Assembly (NCBI RefSeq): GCF_014212055.1
Contig: NZ_JACJVO010000048.1
Span: 1-56,535, forward strand
DNA: 56,535 bases
Reading direction: 5' to 3'
From: Cohnella zeiphila
GTDB taxonomy: Bacteria; Bacillota; Bacilli; Paenibacillales; Paenibacillaceae
Under the pieces are notes generated by a model. That model searched no databases. It saw only the letters and a list, made by a program, of their open reading frames with translations, and was not told the DNA's origin. Numbering within the stretch: the stretch's first letter is position 1; each line of letters opens with the position of its first letter. A program made the position numbers and the translations under genes. Shown piece after piece: positions 7,533-16,095 of the stretch.

Positions 7533-9401
7533 CTAGCGCGAGCGCCCGCGCCCGCCGCCGCCACTTCCCGGGCGCCCCGGCTTGCCGGCGCCCGAACGGC
7601 CTCGGCCCGCGGCGCCGGGCTGGCCGCCGCGGCCGCCAGTCGCGGGCCGCCCGCCGTCGCTGCGGCCCCGCACCCCATTGCGGCCGCCCGGCGCGCTCTC
7701 GCGGCCGCGCTCCCCGGGCCGCGCCGCCGTATCGCCGGCGGCGCGTGCCCGACCGGCCGGGCGCGTCCACTCGCCCGGCCCTCCGCCTTCGCCGCCGTGC
7801 GTCCGCGCATCGGCGGCACGCTCGCGGCGGCCCGGCCCGGCACCGCTGCCGCGGCCATACTCGCCGCCGCGCGGCGATGGCTCGCCTGCGGGCCGCTCGC
7901 CCGGCCGGCGCGTGCGGCCATGGGCGGCCGTCGCTGCCATGCGGCCGCCCCGGCTCCTTGCGGCGCCGAATCCCTGCTCGCCGCCGCTCAGGCTCCTCTC
8001 GCTGCCGAATCCTTGCCCGCGGCCGCCCTGCCCCCTGCCGCCGTCGGTGCTCGGCCCGCGGTCGCCTCTGCCATCGCCGCTGCCAGCTCTCGGCTCGCGG
8101 CCGTCCTGGCTCCTTCCGCCGCCGAATGCCTTCCCGCGGACGCCCGTGCTTCTTCCGCCGACAGATCCCCGCTCGCGGCCGCCCTGCCCCCTGCCGCCGT
8201 CGGTGCTCGGCCCGCGGCCGCCCTTGCTTCTGCCGCCGCTAGCTCCCGGCTCGCGGCGCACCGTCCCCTCGCCGGCCCCGAGCGGTGAGGAACCGATCGT
8301 GCGGCGTTCGAGGGCCATGCCGATGCCGCTCTCGATATTCGCCAGCTCCGGACGGTCCTTCGGAGCGGCGAACGTGATCGCCATGCCGGATTCGCCGGCC
8401 CGGCCGGTGCGTCCGATGCGGTGGATGTAACTCTCCACATCGTGCGGTATGTCGTAATTGTAGACGTGGGTGACGCCTTCCACGTCCAGTCCGCGCGCCG
8501 CGATGTCCGTCGCGACGAGCAGCTGCAGCTTCGCCTCGCGGAACCGCTTCATGACCTGCTCCCGCTTCGCCTGCGACAGATCGCCGTGCAGCTCGTCGCA
8601 CGAATAGCCGGCGCTCTGCAGCGCCTCGTTCAGCGTGCTCGCCCGCCTTTTGGTCCGGCAGAAAATCATGCCGAGATACGGCCGAGTCTCGTCGATCATC
8701 GCCTTCAGCGCCGCCTGCTTGCCCCGGTCGGTCGTCTCGACGACGAGCTGCCGGATGTCCTTCACCGTCACCTGCGGCGCGCGTACGGTCACTTCCTCCG
8801 GCTTGCGCAGAATGCGCGCGGCCAGCTCCCGGATCTTCGCCGGCATCGTCGCCGAGAACAGCAGCGTCTGGCGCTGAGACGGCGTGTTCCGGAGAATCTC
8901 CTCGACCTCGCCCAGGAAGCCCATGTGCAGCATCTGGTCCGCCTCGTCCAGCACGAGCGTCTGGACGCCGTACAGCTGCACCGTTTCCCGGCGCAAGTGA
9001 TCGAGCAGCCGCCCCGGCGTCGCGATGACCAGATGCACGTTGCCTTTCAGCTTGGCCAGCTGGGCTTCGACGTCCTGACCGCCGTACACGGCCAGCACGC
9101 GAACCCCCTCCTCCTCGCCGATAAGCTTTTTGACTTCCGCCGTAATCTGCAGCGCCAGCTCCCGGGTCGGGGTCACGATCAGCCCCTGCAGCTTGTCGGA
9201 TCGCGTATTGATTTTTTCCAGCATCGGCAGCACGAACGCAAGCGTCTTCCCCGTCCCCGTCTGCGCCTGGCCGATCACGTCCTTCCCTTGCAGAACGAGC
9301 GGAATCGCCGCCTTCTGGACCGGAGTCGGCTCCTTGATGCCGAGAGCGGACAGCCTGGCCGTTCGATCCTCCGATATTCCCAATGATGCAAAGCCTGACA
9401 C
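7533..9401 (-). CDS. DEAD-box RNA helicase with long RGG-like tail
   Basis: An ATP-dependent RNA helicase of 622 residues. The core (residues ~1-365) has every motif: Q motif (KEPTPVQKAAIP), Walker A AQTGTGKT, PTRELALQ, TPGR, DEAD in VLDEADQML, SAT, IFCRTKRRA, ATDIAARGLD and HRIGRTGRAG. It resembles CshA/DeaD-type helicases involved in cold adaptation, ribosome assembly and mRNA decay. The C-terminal ~250 residues are a low-complexity Gly/Arg/Ser tail with RGG, GGR and two copies of GRGPSTDGGRGQGGR, far longer than usual, and without a recognisable DbpA-type RNA-binding domain. The ATG at 9401 follows AGGTGCTTACGTG. The gene is monocistronic with its own terminator. Confidence 0.93.
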   Translation of the reverse strand: MSGFASLGISEDRTARLSALGIKEPTPVQKAAIPLVLQGKDVIGQAQTGTGKTLAFVLPMLEKINTRSDKLQGLIVTPTRELALQITAEVKKLIGEEEGVRVLAVYGGQDVEAQLAKLKGNVHLVIATPGRLLDHLRRETVQLYGVQTLVLDEADQMLHMGFLGEVEEILRNTPSQRQTLLFSATMPAKIRELAARILRKPEEVTVRAPQVTVKDIRQLVVETTDRGKQAALKAMIDETRPYLGMIFCRTKRRASTLNEALQSAGYSCDELHGDLSQAKREQVMKRFREAKLQLLVATDIAARGLDVEGVTHVYNYDIPHDVESYIHRIGRTGRAGESGMAITFAAPKDRPELANIESGIGMALERRTIGSSPLGAGEGTVRREPGASGGRSKGGRGPSTDGGRGQGGRERGSVGGRSTGVRGKAFGGGRSQDGREPRAGSGDGRGDRGPSTDGGRGQGGRGQGFGSERSLSGGEQGFGAARSRGGRMAATAAHGRTRRPGERPAGEPSPRGGEYGRGSGAGPGRRERAADARTHGGEGGGPGEWTRPAGRARAAGDTAARPGERGRESAPGGRNGVRGRSDGGRPATGGRGGQPGAAGRGRSGAGKPGRPGSGGGGRGRSR

Positions 9402-9531
9402 GTAAGCACCTCATTTGAACGGTTTCCATTTTCAGAAAACCTTAATGCCCCTATCGTACCACAACGGGAGCCTCCGGAAAATTCGCGTCTCCGGGCACTT
9501 AAAATTGTCTGGATGATTTCCCTTTTCGCGA

Positions 9532-9561
9532 TTGACAGATGGGCCATGACGTCCCTATAAT
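9532..9561 (+). promoter_or_regulatory. Consensus sigma-A promoter of efeUOB
   Basis: TTGACA (9532-9537) and TATAAT (9556-9561) are both perfect consensus hexamers separated by 18 bases. The predicted start point, near 9568, lies immediately before the Fur box. Confidence 0.85.
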
Positions 9562-9570
9562 CAGTTAGAG

Positions 9571-9585
9571 TGAGAATCATTATCA
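9571..9585 (+). promoter_or_regulatory. Fur box of efeUOB
   Basis: TGAGAATCATTATCA matches the 7-1-7 Fur box TGATAATNATTATCA at 14 of 15 positions. It sits at the predicted transcription start, where bound Fur would block initiation under iron-replete conditions. Confidence 0.85.
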
Positions 9586-9628
9586 AGTACGGCTTTTTGC
9601 TGCGATGGGCTTGGAAGGAGGCATCTCC

Positions 9629-11122
9629 ATGACGGGATCCAGCCGCTCGATTTCGAGGATCCTTTTTGTTTTGACGATTTGGCTTGCGGCGGTATGCTCG
9701 GTATCCGCGACGGCGCTGCCCGGCACGTCTTACGCGGCTGCGTCGGATGCGGACACCGAGAAAGCATCCGCCGATATCGATATGCTTCTTCAGCATCTGG
9801 ATGCGGGGGATACCGCTTCGGCGAAGCAGGACTTCGCGGCGGTCAAGAAGTGGTGGACGGCGGACAAGAACGACGCGAAGAGCCGTTCGCTCGACCTGGC
9901 GATGGAGATCGACGGCCAGATCGCGGCCATCTCGCTTGCGCTCCTCGGCGAGAATCTCGACGAAGCGAAGGCTCAGGCCGGCAATCTCCGCTTCTCGGTG
10001 ACGAATCTGAAGGACGGCGCCTATACCGATAACAACGGGAAAAGCCAGCTGACGCTCTCCACCTACATTTTAAAGCTGAGGAGCGCCGCGGATCTCGCGA
10101 AGAACGGCAAGTGGGACGACGCGAGAAACGAGGTCAAGGTGCTGCAGCAGCAGTGGCTCACCGTCGAAGGAGACGTCGTCAGCCAGTCGCAGAGCGTCTA
10201 TAACGATTCCGAACGGGATCTCGTGCTGCTCGACGGTTATTTGAGCGATCCGAACAAGCGGGAGCAGGCGGGGCCGATCTTCGACCGCATGATCGATTCG
10301 CTGGCTCCGCTTGCGGATGCGCACTATTCTTGGTGGGATGCGGCTCTCATTCCGATCCGCGAGGGCATCGAAGCCTTGCTCGTTATCGGCGCTCTGCTGA
10401 TGTACGCCAAAAAGGCCGATTCCAAGCCCGCGAGACGCTGGGTCGTCGGCGGCTCGGCTCTGGGCCTCGCAACTTGCGTCGCGGTCGGATCCGTCGTCGC
10501 CTTGGCGTTGTCCTCCGCCGCCTTCGGCCGCAACAACATGCTGATCAACGGCTGGACGGGAGTTTTGGCCAGCGTCCTGCTGCTGTACGTGAGCTACTGG
10601 CTCCATCGCAATTCGGACGCGAAGCGCTGGAGCAGGTACTTGGCCTCGAAAAGCTCGCAGGCGTTATCCGGCGGACGCATGTTCTCGCTCGGCTTGCTCG
10701 CTTTTTTCGCGATCGTGCGGGAAGGACTCGAGACCGTCATCTTCCTCATCGGCATGGCCGGCAAAATGCCGGGCGCCCAGCTCGCCGCCGGCATCGCGAC
10801 GGGCTTCGGCATCCTGGTCGCCGCCGCGTTGGTGATCGTGAAGGCCGGCTCCCGGCTGCCGATTCGTCCCGTTTTCCTGGTATCGAGCCTGATCGTCTTC
10901 TATCTTTGCTTCAAATTCATGGGCACCGGCATTCACAGCTTGCAGATGGCCGGCGTTCTGCCCGCGACGATTCAGGACGGCCTGCCTGATTTCGCATCCT
11001 TGAGCTTGTATCCCTCGTGGTACAGCACCCTGCCGCAGCTCTTGTTCTTGGCCGCAGGGATCGCCGCCGTGATCGTCTCCATCTGGACGGGCAAGCGCCA
11101 GCGCCCGGTATCCCATTCATAG
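9629..11122 (+). CDS. efeU: FTR1-family high-affinity iron permease
   Basis: A 497-residue membrane permease for iron (YwbL/EfeU). Residues 1-35 are a signal peptide ending near TSYAAA. Residues ~40-235 form an extracytoplasmic helical domain seen in Gram-positive EfeU proteins. Seven membrane helices follow. The two iron-binding REGLE-type motifs are visible as IREGIEALLVIG and IVREGLETVIFL. ATG 9629 was chosen over ATG 9605 because GAAGGAGG (9614-9622) sits eight bases before it. It is the first gene of the operon, behind the Fur-controlled promoter; efeO follows after 33 bases. Confidence 0.92.
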   Translation: MTGSSRSISRILFVLTIWLAAVCSVSATALPGTSYAAASDADTEKASADIDMLLQHLDAGDTASAKQDFAAVKKWWTADKNDAKSRSLDLAMEIDGQIAAISLALLGENLDEAKAQAGNLRFSVTNLKDGAYTDNNGKSQLTLSTYILKLRSAADLAKNGKWDDARNEVKVLQQQWLTVEGDVVSQSQSVYNDSERDLVLLDGYLSDPNKREQAGPIFDRMIDSLAPLADAHYSWWDAALIPIREGIEALLVIGALLMYAKKADSKPARRWVVGGSALGLATCVAVGSVVALALSSAAFGRNNMLINGWTGVLASVLLLYVSYWLHRNSDAKRWSRYLASKSSQALSGGRMFSLGLLAFFAIVREGLETVIFLIGMAGKMPGAQLAAGIATGFGILVAAALVIVKAGSRLPIRPVFLVSSLIVFYLCFKFMGTGIHSLQMAGVLPATIQDGLPDFASLSLYPSWYSTLPQLLFLAAGIAAVIVSIWTGKRQRPVSHS

Positions 11123-11155
11123 GCAAAATTTACGACCCATCGGAGGTTCCTTTCT

Positions 11156-12370
11156 ATGTTAAAATCGTCTTTGAGCGTTCTTAGCTTGGCCGGCTTGCTA
11201 GCCTTGACCGCATGCGGCAGCAACTCGAACGATCCGGCAAACGCCGGTTCGGCTTCGCCTTCCGCGTCATCCTCCCAGGGCGCATCGGCATCGGCTTCTG
11301 CCTCGACCGCTTCGGCGTCGGCTTCGGGCCCGTCCAGCGCGATTCAAGAAGGCGCGGCCAGCATGCTGGATGCCGTAAAGCAGCTGCAGGACGCGATCGG
11401 CAAGCAGGACGCCGCGAACGTCAAGACGCTCGGCAAGTCGATCAACGACACGTGGCTTTCCTTTGAGAATGCCGTTCGCCAATCGTTTCCGCTCGAATAT
11501 ACCGACGTGGAAAAGTATGAAATGCCGATTTTCTCCGCATCCGCTTATGACAAGATCGATTTTGACGAGCTGAAGGCGAACGCGGACGGCTTGACCGACG
11601 CTTTAACGAAGCTGCAGAATGCCAAACCGACGACCGAGAGCTCTTCCGAGCTGCTGAACCAAGCGGTCGTGAAATACCAGGATTACATCGCCGATCAGAC
11701 GAGCAAGCTCGTGACGCAGACGCAGGCGTTCGTCGACGCCGTCAAAGCCGGCAATGCCGACCAAGCGAAGACGGAGTATGCGAAAGCGCGCGTCTATTAC
11801 GAGAATATCGAACCGGTCGCGGAGAGCTTCGGCGATCTCGATCCGAAGATCGACGCCCGCCTCGCCGACGTCGACGATCCGAATACGTGGACCGGCTTCC
11901 ACCGCATCGAGAAGGCGCTGTGGCAGGACAACTCCCTGGAGGGACAGGACCAGTACGCCGATCGGCTGATGACGGACGTGAAGGATCTGCAGGCACAGAT
12001 GAAAACCGTCAAGCTTGAGCCGAAAGCGATGGTCGCCGGCGCCATGGAGCTGCTGAACGAAGCGGCGACGTCGAAGATCACCGGCGAGGAAGAGCTATAC
12101 TCGCACCTCGATCTTGTCGACCTGGCCGCGAACGTGGACGGCTCCAAAACGGTGTATCTGGCCATCATTCCGGCTTTGAACGAGAACAACACCGACCTCG
12201 CCGACAAGCTCGACCAAGCGTTTATGAAGATGGAGCAGTCGCTCTCGAGCTATGTGAAGAACGGGCAATATGTGGCGTACAACGAGTTGACGACGGATCA
12301 AATTCGCCAGATTAGCGACCAGCTGAGCGAGCTGTCCAATCTGATGTCCCAAACCGCCGCCATCCTCTAA
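11156..12370 (+). CDS. efeO: EfeO/imelysin-family iron-uptake lipoprotein
   Basis: The 404-residue extracytoplasmic component of the EfeUOB ferrous/ferric uptake system (YwbM). The signal peptide ends in the lipobox LTAC, making Cys20 the lipidated residue. A ~40-residue Ser/Ala-rich linker precedes the folded part, which serves as a tether. The C-terminal M75/imelysin-like domain (residues ~65-404) carries GFHRIEKALW, the HxxE metal-binding motif. EfeO-type proteins bind iron and hand it to EfeU, with EfeB oxidising or processing haem or Fe(II). An AN-linker-like region before the domain suggests no cupredoxin domain is present. The start ATG 11156 follows GGAGG. efeB begins 13 bases after its stop. 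Confidence 0.92.
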   Translation: MLKSSLSVLSLAGLLALTACGSNSNDPANAGSASPSASSSQGASASASASTASASASGPSSAIQEGAASMLDAVKQLQDAIGKQDAANVKTLGKSINDTWLSFENAVRQSFPLEYTDVEKYEMPIFSASAYDKIDFDELKANADGLTDALTKLQNAKPTTESSSELLNQAVVKYQDYIADQTSKLVTQTQAFVDAVKAGNADQAKTEYAKARVYYENIEPVAESFGDLDPKIDARLADVDDPNTWTGFHRIEKALWQDNSLEGQDQYADRLMTDVKDLQAQMKTVKLEPKAMVAGAMELLNEAATSKITGEEELYSHLDLVDLAANVDGSKTVYLAIIPALNENNTDLADKLDQAFMKMEQSLSSYVKNGQYVAYNELTTDQIRQISDQLSELSNLMSQTAAIL

Positions 12371-12383
12371 GGAGGAGAATAAG

Positions 12384-13625
12384 TTGGAATCCAAGCAAAC
12401 GGGCATCACGCGCAAAGACTTCATCAAGATGTCGGTAGCCGCCGGCGCGGGAATCGCGCTCGGCGCTTCCGGCTTGGGCGCGATTCTGGGGGCGACAGGG
12501 AACACGCTGTCGGCTTCGAAGACCACGGCCTCGGCCGAATCGGGAGACGACGTCATCCCGCTCTACGGCGAGCATCAGCCCGGCATCATCACCCCGCAGC
12601 AAACGTATTTGTATTTGGCCAGCTTCCGCGTGTCGACCGACAGCAAGTCGGATCTGGTCAGCATGCTGAAGGACTGGACCAAATTTTGCGACTTGAGCGT
12701 ATCGGGCGGAACGATGATGACGGGCGACAATCCGCTCGTTCCCCCGACGGATACGGGAGAGTCGCTGGATCTGCCGGCTTCGAAGCTGACGGTAACGTTC
12801 GGCTTCGGGCCTTCGTTCTTTCGGGACGGAGGCAAGGACCGCTTCGGCATCGCCCGGCTTGCGCCGCAGCATTTGAAGGACATTCCGCGCATGGCGCGGG
12901 ACAATCTCGACCCGTCGATCTCCGGGGGGGATATCGTTCTGCAGGTTTGCGCGAACGACCAGCAGGTCGCTTTCCATGCCGTGCGCAACCTGATTCGGCT
13001 GTCCGTCGGCACCGCCTCGCTGAACTGGATGCAGGAAGGGTTCGCCAGCGGGACTCCCGGCAAGACGCCTCGCAATCTGTTCGGTTTTAAGGACGGAACG
13101 GCGAACAGCCTGCATGATTCCGCGGACGGCTACGACCGCATCGTCTGGGCTGGCGACGGAGAGCCGGATTGGATGAAGGGCGGCTCCTATCTGGCTTACC
13201 GCAAGATTCAGATGAAGATCGAGACGTGGGACCGGACCTCGCTCTCCGACCAGGAGGCTACGTTCGGACGCTTCAAGGTGTCCGGGGCCGCATTCGGAGC
13301 GAAGGGCGAGTTCGATGCCGTCGACGCCTCCAAGCTGCCGGCCGATTCCCATGTCGCCCTGGCCAAGCAGACGAAGCAGCAGATTCATCGGAGAGCGTAT
13401 TCCTATACGGATAAAGTCGACCCCCGAACGGGCAATGTCGATGCCGGGCTGCTGTTCATCAGCTATCAGCGCAATCCGGACGAACAGTTCATCCCGATGC
13501 TCCGGCTGATGCAGAGCAAGGACGCGCTGAACGAATACGTCTCGCACGTGGCGAGCGGCATGTTCGCCTGTCCGGGCGGCCTTCGCGAAGGGCGTTATAT
13601 CGGTCAGAACATTTTGGAAGCTTGA
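12384..13625 (+). CDS. efeB: DyP-type haem peroxidase EfeB, Tat-exported
   Basis: A 413-residue deferrochelatase/peroxidase (YwbN). It uses the TTG at 12384, set eight bases after AAGGAGGAG. Residues 1-45 form a Tat signal, with TRKDFIKMS followed by a hydrophobic Gly/Ala stretch; the pair is Arg-Lys rather than Arg-Arg. The DyP motif GFKDGT supplies the distal Asp, and the later KQQIHRRAY segment contains the proximal His. B. subtilis YwbN is a Tat substrate that cooperates with the EfeU permease. The gene closes the efeUOB operon and is translationally close to efeO. A cofactor-free or Lys-variant Tat signal might lower export efficiency, but the context fits export. Confidence 0.93.
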   Translation: MESKQTGITRKDFIKMSVAAGAGIALGASGLGAILGATGNTLSASKTTASAESGDDVIPLYGEHQPGIITPQQTYLYLASFRVSTDSKSDLVSMLKDWTKFCDLSVSGGTMMTGDNPLVPPTDTGESLDLPASKLTVTFGFGPSFFRDGGKDRFGIARLAPQHLKDIPRMARDNLDPSISGGDIVLQVCANDQQVAFHAVRNLIRLSVGTASLNWMQEGFASGTPGKTPRNLFGFKDGTANSLHDSADGYDRIVWAGDGEPDWMKGGSYLAYRKIQMKIETWDRTSLSDQEATFGRFKVSGAAFGAKGEFDAVDASKLPADSHVALAKQTKQQIHRRAYSYTDKVDPRTGNVDAGLLFISYQRNPDEQFIPMLRLMQSKDALNEYVSHVASGMFACPGGLREGRYIGQNILEA

Positions 13626-13642
13626 GCGGACTTATGAACAAA

Positions 13643-13695
13643 TCCCCCAAAAGTGAAGTGATGCTCTGAAGATAAATCCGATTCCTTTTGGGGGA
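13643..13695 (+). terminator. Possible terminator after efeUOB
   Basis: TCCCCCAAAAG (13643-13653) and CTTTTGGGGGA (13685-13695) are a perfect 11-bp inverted repeat with a 31-base loop, and no U-run follows. A second perfect hairpin, AGGAAATT/AATTTCCT, lies at 13712-13736. Either may end efeUOB transcription. Confidence 0.4.
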
Positions 13696-13743
13696 GCCCC
13701 CGGTTATCCACAGGAAATTTAATCGCATAATTTCCTAAACAAC

Positions 13744-13786
13744 AAAAAAAGGCCCGTGCTGCGATGTCTAAGATCGCAGCACGGGC
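13744..13786 (-). terminator. Rho-independent terminator after the nitrilase operon
   Basis: GCCCGTGCTGCGAT and ATCGCAGCACGGGC form a perfect 14-bp stem around a seven-base loop. On the minus strand seven U residues follow, so it ends the ABC-nitrilase operon and may also serve the plus strand. Confidence 0.92.
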
Positions 13787-13826
13787 ATTCTTCTTGCCGT
13801 TCGATTGGTTAAGCTGCTGCCTTGCC

Positions 13827-14753
13827 TTATACCCCGGCCGCCGCCGGAACCGGCTTGCCGCCCCACTTCTCATTCTGCTTGACGCCGGCCAGAAGCTTCT
13901 CGTAAATGTCCGGGCGCCAGTCGGGAATGCCGGTGATCGGGTTGTCGGAGTACAGGGTGAGCATCTTGCGCGTCTTGTCGGCGATGGACAGGTCCAGCGT
14001 CGCGATCAGCAGCGCCTCGTCGTTCTCCACCGGCTCCGCATAGTACTTGGTGCCGAACGGAGTGACGCTCGGGCCGACGATCAGGCTGCCGCCCGGGAAC
14101 TGCAGATCCTGGTCGGGGCCGGCCAGGTTGGAGCTTACGACGAAGGAGCCGTTCTCCAGCACGCGCGCTTTGAGCAGCGTATAGTAGAGCTCGTTCCAGC
14201 CCGGGACGTCGGATACGGCGGTCGGGTTCAGGTAGAGCCGCGAGCCGAGCGCGGCGTAGTAGCGGAACAGTTCCGGGAAGCAGTACGTGTCGTAGCAGAT
14301 GCCGACGCCGACCGGTCCCCACGGGGTGTCGAACATCAGCGGCTCGCTGCCTTTTTTGGCCCACATCGATTCCTTGCCCGCCGGGTGGATCTTGCGGTAG
14401 CAGCCGATGATCCCTTCCGGCCCGACCACGAGCGCGGAGTTGTACACGTCGCCGGTGGCGGCGTCCCGCTCCGGCATGCCGATGACGGCATAGACGCCAT
14501 ACCGGCGGGTCAGCTCCGCCAGCTCATTCGCAACCGGCCCCGGCACCGTCTCGGCGTTCGCCAGCTGCATCTCGATCGAATCGCCCTTGACGTTGTAGCC
14601 GGTCAGCGCCGTCTCCGGGAACAGGATGATGTTCGCTCCCCGCTCGCTCGCGGACTTGATGTAGCCTTTCATCCGGGCCAGATTGCCCGCTTTGTTGCCC
14701 CACTCCGCGTTGAAGTTGATCGTGGCGACGTTGACGATGTTCTCGTAAGCCAT
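13827..14753 (-). CDS. Nitrilase-superfamily C-N hydrolase
   Basis: A 308-residue cytoplasmic carbon-nitrogen hydrolase with the Glu-Lys-Cys triad of the superfamily: Glu47 in FPETALTG, Lys121 in CYRKIHP and Cys153 in GVGICYDTYCFPE. It hydrolyses a nitrile, amide or N-carbamoyl bond; the sequence does not tell which. I took ATG 14753 (AAGGA upstream) because the residues before it do not fit the family. It is the last gene of the minus-strand operon running from the DppD-type ATPase, with a 350-base spacer of palindromes before it. Clustering with an amidase and a cysteine hydrolase supports a role in catabolism of an imported amide- or nitrile-bearing compound. Confidence 0.88.
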   Translation of the reverse strand: MAYENIVNVATINFNAEWGNKAGNLARMKGYIKSASERGANIILFPETALTGYNVKGDSIEMQLANAETVPGPVANELAELTRRYGVYAVIGMPERDAATGDVYNSALVVGPEGIIGCYRKIHPAGKESMWAKKGSEPLMFDTPWGPVGVGICYDTYCFPELFRYYAALGSRLYLNPTAVSDVPGWNELYYTLLKARVLENGSFVVSSNLAGPDQDLQFPGGSLIVGPSVTPFGTKYYAEPVENDEALLIATLDLSIADKTRKMLTLYSDNPITGIPDWRPDIYEKLLAGVKQNEKWGGKPVPAAAGV

Positions 14754-14799
14754 GGTTCCTTCATCCCTTCTACTTTTAGTTGAAAGCCGCTGCCGCAAG

Positions 14800-14981
14800 A
14801 ACCTGCGAATCTGCAGGTTTTGCATAGGCGACGGGTTCCGTGAATTTCGGAAACTGCAAAAATACAGGCTTTTCGGGAGAAAATCGCCACTTTGGGTGTG
14901 TTAGGGGTGAATTGCCTGCATTTTTGCAGGAATTGGCGCAACAGACCGGCGAATCGCCTGAAATTCCTGCATTTTTACAGG
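14800..14981. repeat. Cluster of four CCTGCA-type palindromes
   Basis: The gap between the DppF-type gene and the nitrilase (14754-15104) holds AACCTGC/GCAGGTT at 14800-14819, CTGCAAAAATACAGG at 14853-14867, CCTGCA-TTTT-TGCAGG at 14915-14930 and CCTGCATTTTTACAGG at 14966-14981, spaced 51-63 bases. No gene is supported in this gap. They may be a small interspersed repeat family or processing sites between the two cistrons. Confidence 0.6.
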
Positions 14982-15104
14982 TTTGCGCGGGTCGAATGGT
15001 GCAGTCTCGGGTTCGGATCTGACGGCCTGAGTCGGACAACCCGCGTTTTCGCAACTCGCGTCTAGCGCCCGGCGTCGGGGCCTCGCATCGGGCCGCCCGC
15101 CCTC

Positions 15105-16082
15105 CTACGCGGACTTGCTCTCTTCGATCAAAAGGCACGCCGCCTGATGGCCCGGGCCGACTTCGGTCAGCGCCGGCGTCTCCCGCGCGCAGCGCTCGGT
15201 GGCGAGCGGGCAGCGGGTGCGGAAGCGGCAGCCCGACGGCGGGTTCAGCGGGCTGGGCAGCTCTCCGGCCAGAGCCGGCGCGCCGCTGCCGGCGTGCTCG
15301 ACGTCGAGCGACGGAGCCGAAGCGAGCAGCGCCCGCGTGTAAGGGTGGGCCGGATTGCCGAAAATGCGCTCGGTCGGCCCTTTTTCCACGACGCGGCCGA
15401 GGTACATGACCATCACTTCGTCGCTCATATACTCCACGACGTGCAGATCGTGGGAGATGAAGATGAGAGACAGGGCGAACTCCTTTTTCAAGTCCTGGAA
15501 CAGGTTCAGCACTTGCGCCTGTACGGATTTGTCCAGCGCGGACACCGCTTCGTCGGCGATGACGATCTCCGGCTTCAGGATGAGCGCCCGGGCGATGGCG
15601 ACGCGCTGCCGCTGGCCGCCGCTCAGGCTGCCGGGCATGCGATCCGCGTGCGTTCGCGACAGGCCGACCGCGTCCAGGTACTCGTAAGCGGCCTGCCTCG
15701 CCTCGGCCTTGCCCGAGCCGTTCGCCCACAGGGAGAAGGCGACGTTGTCGAGCACGGTCATCTGCGGGTCGAGCGACGAATACGGATTTTGGAACACCAT
15801 TTGGATTTGACGGCGAACTTCCTTCAACGGCCCGCCGGAGAGCGACAGGATGTTGCGATCGCGATAGTTCACTTCGCCGGTGTCCGGCTCGATCAGCCGC
15901 ATGAGCAGCCGGGCGAGCGTCGACTTGCCGCAGCCGGACTCGCCGACGATGCCGAGCGTTCCTTGAGCGCCCAGAGAGAAGGACACGCGGTCGACCGCGG
16001 ACACGCCGCCCTTGGTGCGGCCGATGAAGTTGCGGATCGGGAACGTTTTGCCGAGGTTTTTCACTTCGAGGATCGTTTCCAT
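15105..16082 (-). CDS. Dipeptide/oligopeptide-type ABC transporter ATPase (DppF-like)
   Basis: A 325-residue ATP-binding subunit of a peptide-type ABC importer, on the cytoplasmic face. It shows Walker A GESGCGKST, the Q loop in VFQNPYSSLDP, the signature LSGGQRQRVAIARAL, Walker B IVIADEAVSALD and the H loop in FISHDLHVV. The C-terminal oligo_HPY domain has the CRFRTRCPLATERC cysteine cluster of DppD/DppF proteins. It starts with ATG 16082, 13 bases after the DppC-like permease stop. It pairs with the DppD-like ATPase at the head of the operon. The substrate is not readable from this protein; in such clusters it need not be a peptide. Confidence 0.92.
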   Translation of the reverse strand: METILEVKNLGKTFPIRNFIGRTKGGVSAVDRVSFSLGAQGTLGIVGESGCGKSTLARLLMRLIEPDTGEVNYRDRNILSLSGGPLKEVRRQIQMVFQNPYSSLDPQMTVLDNVAFSLWANGSGKAEARQAAYEYLDAVGLSRTHADRMPGSLSGGQRQRVAIARALILKPEIVIADEAVSALDKSVQAQVLNLFQDLKKEFALSLIFISHDLHVVEYMSDEVMVMYLGRVVEKGPTERIFGNPAHPYTRALLASAPSLDVEHAGSGAPALAGELPSPLNPPSGCRFRTRCPLATERCARETPALTEVGPGHQAACLLIEESKSA

Positions 16083-16095
16083 GCGGCTGGGCCCC

